A stretch of 12,864 nt of DNA. Source: Acidobacteriota bacterium. Lineage in GTDB: Bacteria > Acidobacteriota > Vicinamibacteria > Vicinamibacterales > SCN-69-37. Shown piece after piece: positions 4,677 through 12,363 of this stretch. The stretch's first letter is position 1; each line of letters starts with the position of its first letter. A program made the translations under genes and the position numbers. The stretch spans positions 1-12,864 of the forward strand of contig JAKALV010000068.1 in assembly GCA_021824055.1 (NCBI GenBank), given 5' to 3'. The notes beneath the pieces are model-generated. The model worked only from the letters and a program-made list of their open reading frames with translations, had not been told where the DNA came from and searched no databases.

Positions 4677-7232
4677 ATGCAAGCATCCACACTCAAGGCG
4701 CTCGAATTCGATCGCATCCGCGAGATATTGGCCGGGCTCGCGTTGACGTCGCTCGGGCGGACGCGCGCGTTCGATCTCGAGCCCTCGACCGAGCCGGCCG
4801 ACGTCGCCGGCCGCCTGGCGTTGACCGCAGAGGGCGTGCAGTTTGTCGGCGCGAGCGGCTCCCTCGGCCTCTGGGCGCCCGACGACCTTGATACCATCCT
4901 CGAAGTGTTGGGGGTGGAGGGCCAGGCCCTCGACCCGCTCCAACTGGTCGGACTGGCCCGCTTCGTCGACTCGGTCGATGGCGTCGTCGCCGGCATTCGC
5001 CGAGCAGCGGGAAATGAACTCGGGAATCAATTCGATGAATTGATTCCCGAGTTCCCGGCGCAAGATCCGTTCCAGAAACTCCGCGCCCTTGTGCGCGAAT
5101 CGCGGCCGCTCACGCACGAGGTGAGCGCCGTCCGCAGGGCGATCGACGCGTCCGGCGACGTACACGACGACGCCAGTCCCGCGTTGCGCGAGATTCGCGA
5201 GCGCCTGCGCCGCCAGCGCGCCAAGCTCCGCATAACGCTCGAAAACCTGTCGAAGGGCCGCGACACCGCGAAGTACCTGCAGGCCCAGATTGTCACCGAC
5301 CGCAACGGGCGCTACGTACTGGTTGTGCGCTCCGAGCATCGCGAGTCGATCCCGGGCATCGTGCACGGCAGCTCCGCCAGCGGTGCCAGCCTGTACCTCG
5401 AACCGCTCGCCACGGTGGAGCTTAACAACGAAACGGTCACGCTCGCCGAGAAAGAGCAGGCGGAGATCCATCGTATTCTGCTCGCGCTCACCGACGCGTT
5501 CCGACGCCGCGACGCCGACCTCGCAACGTTGCTCGGGATCGCCGCGGACCTCGACGAGCTGCACAGCAAGGTGGAGCTCGCGCGGCAACTGGACGGGATT
5601 GCTCCCGCACTCGCCGCGGATGGGCGCCTGGAATTTCGCGGCGCGCGCCATCCGCTGCTGGTATTGAAATCGGGAATCAATTCCCCTGGCACAGTTCTTG
5701 TGCCAGGGGAATTGATTCCCGATTTCAATTTAGCCGTCGCATCGGATCTGCTGGTGGCGCCGCCGACCAGAGCCCTCGTGATTTCCGGCCCGAACACCGG
5801 TGGCAAGACGGTGGCGCTCAAGGCGTTTGGCCTCCTTGCCGTAATGGCACAGTCGGGCCTGCTCATTCCAGTCGAGCGCGGCAGCACTTTGACGCCGCTC
5901 CGCTCCATCTTCGCGGACATCGGCGACGACCAGTCGATCTCGGCGAGTCTCAGCACCTTCTCCGCGCGCATCGCGCACATCGTCGAGATGGAGCGCGCGC
6001 TCGAGCTGCCGGCGCTGGTCCTGCTCGATGAGGTCGGCGGCGGCACGGATCCCGTGGAGGGCGGCGCGCTGGGCACCGCGGTGATCGATCACTTTCTGCG
6101 GCGCGGCGCGTTGATCGTGGCTACCACGCATGACGATGCGCTGAAGTCGTACGCGGCCACGACGCCGGGCGTCGCCGCGGCGGCATTCGGGTTCATCGCC
6201 GAAACGTACGCGCCAACCTATCGGCTGGTGTACGGCGCGCCGGGACGCAGCCTGGCCATGGAGATCGCCGAACGGCTCGGGATGCCCGCGGCCGTCATCG
6301 CCGACGCGAGGGCGCGACGCTCGGGCCGCGAGTCGCAGCTGGCGGCGCACCTGGAGCGCGTCGACAAGGAACTCGCGGTGCTGGATCAGGAGAAGGCCGC
6401 CACGCGCAGGGAACGCGAGGCGCTAATGGCCGAACGCGCGGCGCTGGTCGAGCGCGAGGCACGACTGGCCGAGCGCGAGGCGGTGCTCAAGCGCCGCATG
6501 GACGACAAGCTCAACGACCGCCTGCGCGAAGCGCGGGCCGAAGTGGACAAGGTGGTTGCAGATTTGAAGGCAAAAGCGCAGCTGGTGGCGGGACAGGCCG
6601 GGACGCGGTTGCGCGAGGGCCGCGCCCTCTCGACGGGTGACATCGGCGAACTCCGCGCGGAGGCGCGCACTTCGCTCGACGCCATCGGCTCCACAATCGG
6701 GGGCATCGCGCCGCCAGATCGGCGCGATGAGGCGCCGACGGCTATTCCCGCGAATGGCGCCGCCGTGTTCGTCACGACATTTGGCGTCGACGGCATCGTG
6801 CGCGGTGGATCGGGCAAGCACGTCGATGTGGAGATTCGCGGGAAGCGGATGCGGGTCAGCCTCAAGGACCTCAGAACCCGACGTCCAGGGTCCAGTGTCC
6901 AGGGTCCAGGGTCCGCCTCCAGTCCAACGTCCAAGGTCCCGATGGTCCATGGTTCCGGCGCCGGCGGGTCCACGGCCCTTTCGCCGGTGTCTATGGAACT
7001 GGTGGTCATCGGCGCGACGGTGGACGAGGCCCTTGCGCGGGCGGAGAAGTTCCTTGATGATGCGCTGCTCGCCGACGCGCGCGCAGTGCGGATCGTCCAC
7101 GGGCACGGCACAGGCAAGCTGCGGGAGGCGATTCGTGAGTACTTCCGGAAGAACCCGCTCGTCGCCGACGTGAGCGCGGCGCCGGACAATCAGGGCGGCG
7201 GCGGCGCGACCATTGTGACACTCAAGGATTGA
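4677..7232 (+). CDS. mutS2: MutS2 family ATPase with C-terminal Smr domain
   Basis: A protein of 851 aa from the ATG at 4677, where similarity to the family begins (MQASTLKALEFDRIREILA); the frame extends to 4608 but that part is unconserved and lies across the promoter. Order: core/lever region (about 1-365), ATPase with Walker A GPNTGGKT (371-378), FADIGDDQSISASLSTFSA, Walker B LVLLDE (DE at 451-452) and ATTHDD, a charged coiled coil (about 550-650), and an Smr domain (773-851) with HGHGTGKLREAI. MutS2 acts on branched DNA in recombination control and on stalled or collided ribosomes; which applies here is unknown. The Smr N-terminal LDxR-type motif reads ELVVIG, so nuclease activity is doubtful. 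At about 800 residues for typical members, the extra length comes partly from three additions: palindromes encoding about 114-126 and 329-351, and a heptamer-repeat linker (about 736-761). Confidence 0.93.
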   Translation: MQASTLKALEFDRIREILAGLALTSLGRTRAFDLEPSTEPADVAGRLALTAEGVQFVGASGSLGLWAPDDLDTILEVLGVEGQALDPLQLVGLARFVDSVDGVVAGIRRAAGNELGNQFDELIPEFPAQDPFQKLRALVRESRPLTHEVSAVRRAIDASGDVHDDASPALREIRERLRRQRAKLRITLENLSKGRDTAKYLQAQIVTDRNGRYVLVVRSEHRESIPGIVHGSSASGASLYLEPLATVELNNETVTLAEKEQAEIHRILLALTDAFRRRDADLATLLGIAADLDELHSKVELARQLDGIAPALAADGRLEFRGARHPLLVLKSGINSPGTVLVPGELIPDFNLAVASDLLVAPPTRALVISGPNTGGKTVALKAFGLLAVMAQSGLLIPVERGSTLTPLRSIFADIGDDQSISASLSTFSARIAHIVEMERALELPALVLLDEVGGGTDPVEGGALGTAVIDHFLRRGALIVATTHDDALKSYAATTPGVAAAAFGFIAETYAPTYRLVYGAPGRSLAMEIAERLGMPAAVIADARARRSGRESQLAAHLERVDKELAVLDQEKAATRREREALMAERAALVEREARLAEREAVLKRRMDDKLNDRLREARAEVDKVVADLKAKAQLVAGQAGTRLREGRALSTGDIGELRAEARTSLDAIGSTIGGIAPPDRRDEAPTAIPANGAAVFVTTFGVDGIVRGGSGKHVDVEIRGKRMRVSLKDLRTRRPGSSVQGPGSASSPTSKVPMVHGSGAGGSTALSPVSMELVVIGATVDEALARAEKFLDDALLADARAVRIVHGHGTGKLREAIREYFRKNPLVADVSAAPDNQGGGGATIVTLKD
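5016..5054. repeat. In-frame palindromic element B (inside mutS2, first)
   Basis: A perfect inverted repeat of 18 bp per arm with a 3-base centre GAT, 39 bases or 13 codons. It reads ELGNQFDELIPEF in the mutS2 frame, the same phase as element A. Compared with A, each arm carries one substitution (GAAATC to GAACTC on the left, GATTTC to GAGTTC on the right). The two changes compensate each other, and the protein changes are conservative (I to L, D to E). Confidence 0.95.
5663..5729. repeat. In-frame nested palindromic element C (inside mutS2, second)
   Basis: A perfect inverted repeat of 31 bp per arm with a 5-base loop GTTCT (5694-5698). The outer 21 bp of each arm equal the arms of element A. 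The centre has been replaced by a second palindrome with arms CCCTGGCACA and TGTGCCAGGG. In the mutS2 frame the left arm is read one base out of the phase used in A and B (LKSGINSPGT). The right arm returns to the usual phase (ELIPDFN). It sits between RHPLLVL and the strand leading into Walker A, a place where MutS2 proteins vary in length. Confidence 0.95.
6883..6958 (+). repeat. Heptamer repeat (GTCCAGG) forming the linker before the Smr domain
   Basis: Five in-register heptamers run from 6883 to 6917 (GTCCAGG, GTCCAGT, GTCCAGG, GTCCAGG, GTCCGCC). Degenerate copies (GTCCAAC, GTCCAAG, GTCCCGA, GTCCATG, GTTCCGG) continue to about 6958. Seven bases shift the frame at each unit, so the protein has no repeat, only a Pro/Gly/Ser-rich linker (RRPGSSVQGPGSASSPTSK). 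Loss or gain of a single unit would cut off the Smr domain. Confidence 0.8.
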
Positions 7233-7238
7233 GGTCTT

Positions 7239-7274
7239 CATTGCCCCATTGCCTCATTGCCTCATTGCCTCATT
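7239..7274 (+). repeat. Octamer tandem repeat (CATTGCCT) forming the dnaG leader
   Basis: CATTGCCC followed by three exact CATTGCCT units and a final CATT. It fills nearly the whole 47-base gap between the mutS2 stop and the dnaG ATG. It contains no Shine-Dalgarno-like sequence and ends 5 bases before the start codon. Confidence 0.85.
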
Positions 7275-7279
7275 AACGT

Positions 7280-9028
7280 ATGGCACTGTTCCCCCCTTCT
7301 TTCATCGATGACCTGAAGGCCCAGACGGATATCGTCACGGTCATCGGCGAGGTGACGCCGCTCAAGAAGGCCGGCGCCACGTACAAAGGGCTGTGCCCGT
7401 TCCATCAGGAGAAGACGCCGTCGTTCAACGTCAGCAGGGACAAGGGATTCTTCAAGTGTTTCGGCTGCGGCGCGGGCGGCGATGTCGTCAAGTTCATCGA
7501 GATGACGCAGAAGGTCGCCTTTCCGGAAGCCGTGCGCATACTGGCAAATCGCCTCGGGATGCCGGTGCCGGAATCGGAGGGCAGCGGCGAGGATCGGGCG
7601 GCCGCCACCGAGCGCGAGGCGCTGGTCAAGCTGCATGAAACGGCGTTGGCGTTCTACAAGGAGCAGTTGGCGCTGCCGGGCGGCGCCCGGGCGCGCCGCG
7701 AGTTGGAGTCGCGGCAGCTCACGCCGGACACCATCGCCCAGTTCGGGTATGGGTTCGCGCCGGCCGCGGGGCGGGACACGCTGACGTCGCTGTTTGCCAG
7801 CCAGAAAGTGCCGCTCGCGATGCAGCTTCGCAGCGGGTTGGTCGTGGAACGAGAGGGGGGCCGGATCGTGGACCGGTTCCGGAACCGGCTGATGATCCCC
7901 ATCGCCCGCGACAACGGGGCCGTGGTGGCCTTTGGCGGCCGGGCGCTCGAAGAGGGCCAGGTGCCGAAGTACCTGAATTCGCCCGAAACGCCCATTTACA
8001 CGAAAGGCCGGACGCTTTACGGGTTGGACGTGACGAAAGGGGCCATTCGGAAGCACAATTACTGTGTACTCGTTGAGGGGTATTTCGATCTGGCTCAGGT
8101 CTGGCAGGCGGGTGTGCACCCCGTGGTGGCCTCGTGCGGCACGGCGCTGACGAACGCACAAGCCCGTACTCTGAAACGGTTTACGGCAAAGGTGGTGCTG
8201 AGTTTTGACCCGGACGCGGCCGGTCAGGGTGCGGCGGCGCGATCGTCCGAACTGCTGGTCGCCGAAGGCTTCCAAGTGAATGTGGCGCTACTCCCCGACG
8301 GGAGTGACCCCGATACCTTCATCAGGAAAGCCGGGACACGCGGCTATGTGGAACGGCTGACCGGATCCAGACCGTATCTCGAGTTCCTGCTCGACCGCGC
8401 GGCGGCAAAGCACGACCTCACGAAGGACCAGAGCCGACGGGCCTTCCTGAATGAGATGCTCACGGTGGCGGCCACGATTCCGGACGCGGCCGCACGCGAC
8501 CAGTTCGCGGACCGGCTGGCGCACAAGGCGCGGATCACCGAGGGCGTGATCCGGGACGAGATCCGCAAGGCTGCGGCCCAGCGCAAGACCGAGGCCCCGG
8601 CGGTGGCGGTGCCGACGAGCGTTCGCGTCCGGCACGCGGAGACCGGCTTGATGTGGGCCCTGGCCCACCGCCCCGTGGAAGCGCTGGGGGCACTGGCGAA
8701 GCTGGAGCCGGGCGATCTGGAGGGCTTGGTGACGGCCCCGATCTTCGCGATGGCGATCAGCCTCGCGGATCTGCCGGCCGATGTTTTACCCGGGATGCTC
8801 CGCGAGCGTCTTAGTGAAGGCGAGCGTAATCTGTTCGAACGGGCGGCCCGCCTGGAGGCCTCCCCCGCGCCACCCCCTGAGTGCGTGCAGGCGCTGCGGC
8901 GCCTCCGGCTCGAACGGGAGAAAGCGGCCGTCCAGGACGCCATTGATCGAGCCGGGAGTGAAGCCGGGCAGTTGAAAGCGCTGTGGACCGAGAAGACGCG
9001 GTTGTCCCGGCTGTTGGAAGAGATGTAG
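7280..9028 (+). CDS. dnaG: DNA primase
   Basis: A protein of 582 aa, normal length for bacterial DnaG, which makes RNA primers at the replication fork. The N-terminal CHC2 zinc finger has C39, H42, C60 and C63 (CPFHQEKTPSFNVSRDKG, then FKCFGCG). The catalytic core follows, with NRLMIPIARDNGAVVAFGGR, YLNSPET, and a TOPRIM fold carrying EGYFD (E266) and FDPDAAG (D310, D312) for metal binding. The rest (about 420-582) is the poorly conserved helicase-binding domain. The ATG at 7280 is the only sensible start because MALFPPSFIDDLK aligns with family N termini. No ribosome binding site precedes it; the leader is an octamer repeat, so initiation may rely on coupling to mutS2 or a leader low in structure. 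It lies in the mutS2-dnaG-rpoD block. Confidence 0.97.
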   Translation: MALFPPSFIDDLKAQTDIVTVIGEVTPLKKAGATYKGLCPFHQEKTPSFNVSRDKGFFKCFGCGAGGDVVKFIEMTQKVAFPEAVRILANRLGMPVPESEGSGEDRAAATEREALVKLHETALAFYKEQLALPGGARARRELESRQLTPDTIAQFGYGFAPAAGRDTLTSLFASQKVPLAMQLRSGLVVEREGGRIVDRFRNRLMIPIARDNGAVVAFGGRALEEGQVPKYLNSPETPIYTKGRTLYGLDVTKGAIRKHNYCVLVEGYFDLAQVWQAGVHPVVASCGTALTNAQARTLKRFTAKVVLSFDPDAAGQGAAARSSELLVAEGFQVNVALLPDGSDPDTFIRKAGTRGYVERLTGSRPYLEFLLDRAAAKHDLTKDQSRRAFLNEMLTVAATIPDAAARDQFADRLAHKARITEGVIRDEIRKAAAQRKTEAPAVAVPTSVRVRHAETGLMWALAHRPVEALGALAKLEPGDLEGLVTAPIFAMAISLADLPADVLPGMLRERLSEGERNLFERAARLEASPAPPPECVQALRRLRLEREKAAVQDAIDRAGSEAGQLKALWTEKTRLSRLLEEM

Positions 9029-9034
9029 ATGGAG

Positions 9035-9056
9035 CCCCGGACCTTCAGGTCCGGGG
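9035..9056 (+). other. Hairpin between dnaG and rpoD (processing or attenuation site)
   Basis: CCCCGGACC, loop TTCA, GGTCCGGGG form a perfect 9-bp stem 6 bases after the dnaG stop. A TTTTT run comes only after five further bases (ATGGG), so it would be a poor terminator. It resembles in position the RNA-processing site known between dnaG and rpoD in enteric bacteria, but that role is inference. Its core is the same as in the terminator after rpoD. Confidence 0.6.
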
Positions 9057-9067
9057 ATGGGTTTTTC

Positions 9068-9073
9068 AAGGAG
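9068..9073 (+). promoter_or_regulatory. Shine-Dalgarno that fixes the rpoD start at a TTG
   Basis: AAGGAG lies 7 bases before the TTG at 9081. This is the strongest ribosome binding site in the window. The only upstream in-frame ATG (9057) abuts the hairpin stem, has no such signal and encodes an unconserved GFSRSTD stretch. Confidence 0.8.
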
Positions 9074-9080
9074 CACTGAT

Positions 9081-10772
<1,692 letters not shown>

Positions 10773-10787
10773 TAGAGACACACGGAG

Positions 10788-10817
10788 CGCCGGACCTTCA
10801 GGTCCGGCGTTTTATTT
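10788..10817 (+). terminator. Intrinsic terminator of rpoD
   Basis: CGCCGGACC, loop TTCA, GGTCCGGCG form a perfect 9-bp GC-rich stem followed at once by TTTTATTT. It begins 15 bases after the rpoD stop and ends the plus-strand block. The converging DUF3883 gene ends 150 bases beyond; its transcript would meet the same hairpin but without a U-tract. Confidence 0.9.
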
Positions 10818-10827
10818 CTGTCGTTGC

Positions 10828-10870
10828 CCGTCCCCGCCGCCCTGCCCCTGTGGCCTCCGGCTCGACGACC
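10828..10870 (+). repeat. GC-rich repeat arm, left copy
   Basis: These 43 bases match the reverse complement of 12249-12291 at 38 of 43 positions, the last 16 (10855-10870) perfectly. They also match 12047-12074 directly at 23 of 28. The copy sits just after the rpoD terminator, at the edge of the lower-GC DUF3883 segment. It looks like a remnant of the element found complete at 12047-12291. Positions 10871-10969 hold nothing else that I recognise. Confidence 0.75.
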
Positions 10871-10969
10871 ATCCAAGAGACCGGCTCACGCGGAGGCGCG
10901 GATAGATCAATATCTGGCCAAAGGTCAAGCACTCGAAGATCTTCGAGCAAGTCGCCCTCCACCTGGTGC

Positions 10970-11806
10970 TCACCAGACCGCTCGATAGGTCGTGGGTTCC
11001 AAGCTGCAGGCTTTCTCAAGATCACCCTTCAACCGAAACAAACGCGGGTTCTGACTGAACTCGAATACTCGATACAGCTGGTACCGCGACGCCTCTCGCT
11101 TGGAGCATTGCACTTCATTGCGCGAGACGTAGAAGGGAAAACTCTTCCCAAGCCCGGTCGTCTTCACTTCGATCAAGATGGACTTACCCGCGGCATCAAA
11201 CGACTCGATGTCGTAACCCAAACCATCGCCCACATCGACGGACACATGCCGGACCTTCCGCGACAGGTCCGGACGCGCACAAACGTCGAAGAGCCGCCGC
11301 CGCTCAAACTCAACCGCCCATTCCTCCCCAAGGCGACCGAGTCGGGCGTTCCGGGCATCCTTCTCCGCAAAGTCAATCCGAACGACACGAGACTGAGGAC
11401 CTGGTTGTGTGCGCTCGCGACGATCTGGCGGGCTCTCTTCAAGTGCGGGGAGTCGAGTGAAGTCTGTCGGTGGAGCCGTCCTCGGAGCGACCACCTGGCT
11501 CCGCAGAGCCCTAGCAGCCCAATCTCGATCCGACTCGACGCGCTGGAGTACTACATCCTCGAGCAGGCTCTGATAGTTGAAGCGTGGTTTGTATCCCGTC
11601 ACGTATGGCAGATGCCGATTGATCAGCACGGCGCTGATGTTCTGGTGCTTGAACTCGACGGAGCCTGTCGATCGTCCACTGAGCACCTTGCGCAACCTGC
11701 GGTTGCGCTCTGCCTTGTTGTACGGCTCGCCCCTCAATTGGAGTTCCAGCATCGCGAAGTAATCCGCGACAACGGCTTCGACCTCCTCGAGTGACCAATC
11801 AGCCAT
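10970..11806 (-). CDS. DUF3883 (NOV_C) domain protein, restriction-endonuclease-like
   Basis: A protein of 278 aa. The N-terminal part, SLEEVEAVVADYFAMLELQL then GSVEFKHQNISAVLINRHLP and GYKPRFNYQSLL, is the helical domain often found ahead of DUF3883. The C-terminal part (about 180-265) is the DUF3883/NOV_C domain: GLGYDIESFDAAGKSILIEV, then KTTGLGKSFPFYVSRNEV. The spaced D...E-V-K pattern matches the PD-(D/E)xK nuclease fold and suggests DNA or RNA cleavage; activity is not shown. Such proteins occur in defence and restriction settings. The ATG at 11806 overlaps the end of an upstream 64-aa gene by 8 bases. The frame extends to 11974, but that part is the shadow of the upstream gene. GC is clearly lower than in the housekeeping block (31 of 60 bases at 10981-11040 against 38 of 60 at 9721-9780), a sign of transfer. 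Confidence 0.8.
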   Translation of the reverse strand: MADWSLEEVEAVVADYFAMLELQLRGEPYNKAERNRRLRKVLSGRSTGSVEFKHQNISAVLINRHLPYVTGYKPRFNYQSLLEDVVLQRVESDRDWAARALRSQVVAPRTAPPTDFTRLPALEESPPDRRERTQPGPQSRVVRIDFAEKDARNARLGRLGEEWAVEFERRRLFDVCARPDLSRKVRHVSVDVGDGLGYDIESFDAAGKSILIEVKTTGLGKSFPFYVSRNEVQCSKREASRYQLYRVFEFSQNPRLFRLKGDLEKACSLEPTTYRAVW

Positions 11807-11993
11807 GCTCAGGTTCCCAGAAGGATCCCCCAAGCACCTCCGCCACTTCCGCATCCGTCGGATCCACGTTGAGCTCCTCTGATCCGTACGGCGCGTGGAC
11901 CCGTCTAGCAGGCTCTCCCATGCTCTCCAACCACAGCCCCTCGCCATCATCGTCGACCACTGCCCGCAGCTCATCCTTGTAGATGACTTTCAT
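11799..11993 (-). CDS. Small acidic protein of unknown function, coupled to the DUF3883 gene
   Basis: A protein of 64 aa starting MKVIYKDELRAVVDDDGEGL and ending VAEVLGGSFWEPEHG. It is acidic and hydrophilic, with a beta-rich start and no membrane segment or signal peptide. I do not recognise the family. Its stop overlaps the DUF3883 start (ATGGCTGA), so the two are translated together. A small acidic partner directly before a nuclease-like gene could be an antitoxin, inhibitor or adaptor, but only the arrangement suggests this. The ATG at 11993 is taken because the frame further upstream runs through the palindromic element at 12047-12291 and is not protein-like. No clear Shine-Dalgarno or promoter is visible. 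Confidence 0.65.
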   Translation of the reverse strand: MKVIYKDELRAVVDDDGEGLWLESMGEPARRVHAPYGSEELNVDPTDAEVAEVLGGSFWEPEHG

Positions 11994-12046
11994 GGCAGCA
12001 GTGTCGATCGCGGCCGTGACGAAGTGGGACACGCCTCGCGCCGTCC

Positions 12047-12291
12047 CCGTCCCCGTCGCCCTTCCTCTGCGGTCGACTTGCAAGCGACCCGATCTGGACT
12101 GCAGGAAATCGTGCCGTAAGGAGTGAGCATTTCGAGCTGACTTCCGTAAGGCCTGCGAAGTCTGGCCGGTTAGGAAGTCAGCGATGAGCGGCCCGAGCGG
12201 AGTCGAGGGCCGCACGAAATGCGAGCGGATGGAGGCAACGATTTCGAGGGTCGTCGAGCCGGAGACCGCGGAGGAAGGGCGGCGGGGACGG
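12047..12291 (+). other. Nested-palindrome element, candidate structured RNA or miniature mobile element
   Basis: Helices, outside to inside: P0 12047-12074 with 12264-12291 (28 bp, 26 Watson-Crick and 2 U-G on the plus strand). Pa 12085-12090 with 12248-12253 (6 bp). Pb 12105-12115 with 12234-12245 (11 bp, one bulged A at 12237). P1 12127-12134 with 12215-12222 (8 bp). Then a three-way junction with P2 12136-12145 with 12173-12182 (10 bp) and P3 12188-12194 with 12207-12213 (7 bp). All nest without conflict; 142 of 245 bases are paired. The junction linkers are A, GATGA and A. P3 belongs to the palindrome type GGCCCTCGACTCCGCTCGGG (read on the minus strand). The element fills most of the divergent gap between the small gene (minus) and the secreted protein gene (plus). 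The two U-G pairs in P0 would be A-C mismatches in a minus transcript, favouring plus-strand RNA. Confidence 0.7.
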
Positions 12292-12297
12292 CGGACC

Positions 12298-12328
12298 GCT
12301 GTGCCGAAGGGGACAGCCGTCGCGACGG
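12298..12328 (+). repeat. Small hairpin and adjoining 12-bp palindrome upstream of the CigR-like gene
   Basis: GCTGT-G-CC, loop GAAGG, GGACAGC (12298-12317) forms a 7-bp stem with one bulge. Directly abutting is CCGTCGCGACGG (12317-12328), a perfect 12-bp palindrome. They lie between the large element and the start codon at 12364. This could be a protein-binding site or another small palindromic repeat; I cannot tell which. Confidence 0.4.
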
Positions 12329-12363
12329 TCTTGCCGTCAGACTTGATGAAGGCGGGACACCTC

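Noticed and set aside
4602..5651. Minus-strand frame that also contains GNQFIELIPEF
   Set aside because: This is the palindrome read from the other strand of mutS2. It shows the symmetry of the element, not a second gene.
5663..5729. Target-site duplication around the palindromes
   Set aside because: Flanks show only 2-3 matching bases that are not consistent among the three copies, so no duplication can be claimed.
6883..7274. CRISPR array
   Set aside because: The heptamer and octamer repeats are short and adjacent, without spacers, and no cas gene is present.
9057..9080. Longer rpoD start at ATG 9057
   Set aside because: It abuts the hairpin, lacks a ribosome binding site and encodes unconserved residues; TTG 9081 has AAGGAG at ideal spacing.
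10798..11025. 75-codon minus-strand frame between rpoD and DUF3883
   Set aside because: It overlaps the DUF3883 end, runs through the repeat arm and terminator, and has no recognisable features.
12181..12222. Hammerhead ribozyme core (GATGA, stem, CGAAA)
   Set aside because: The C3-U4 positions read G-C instead of C-U, two extra bases separate stem II from GAAA, and the GAAA is itself paired in helix P1.
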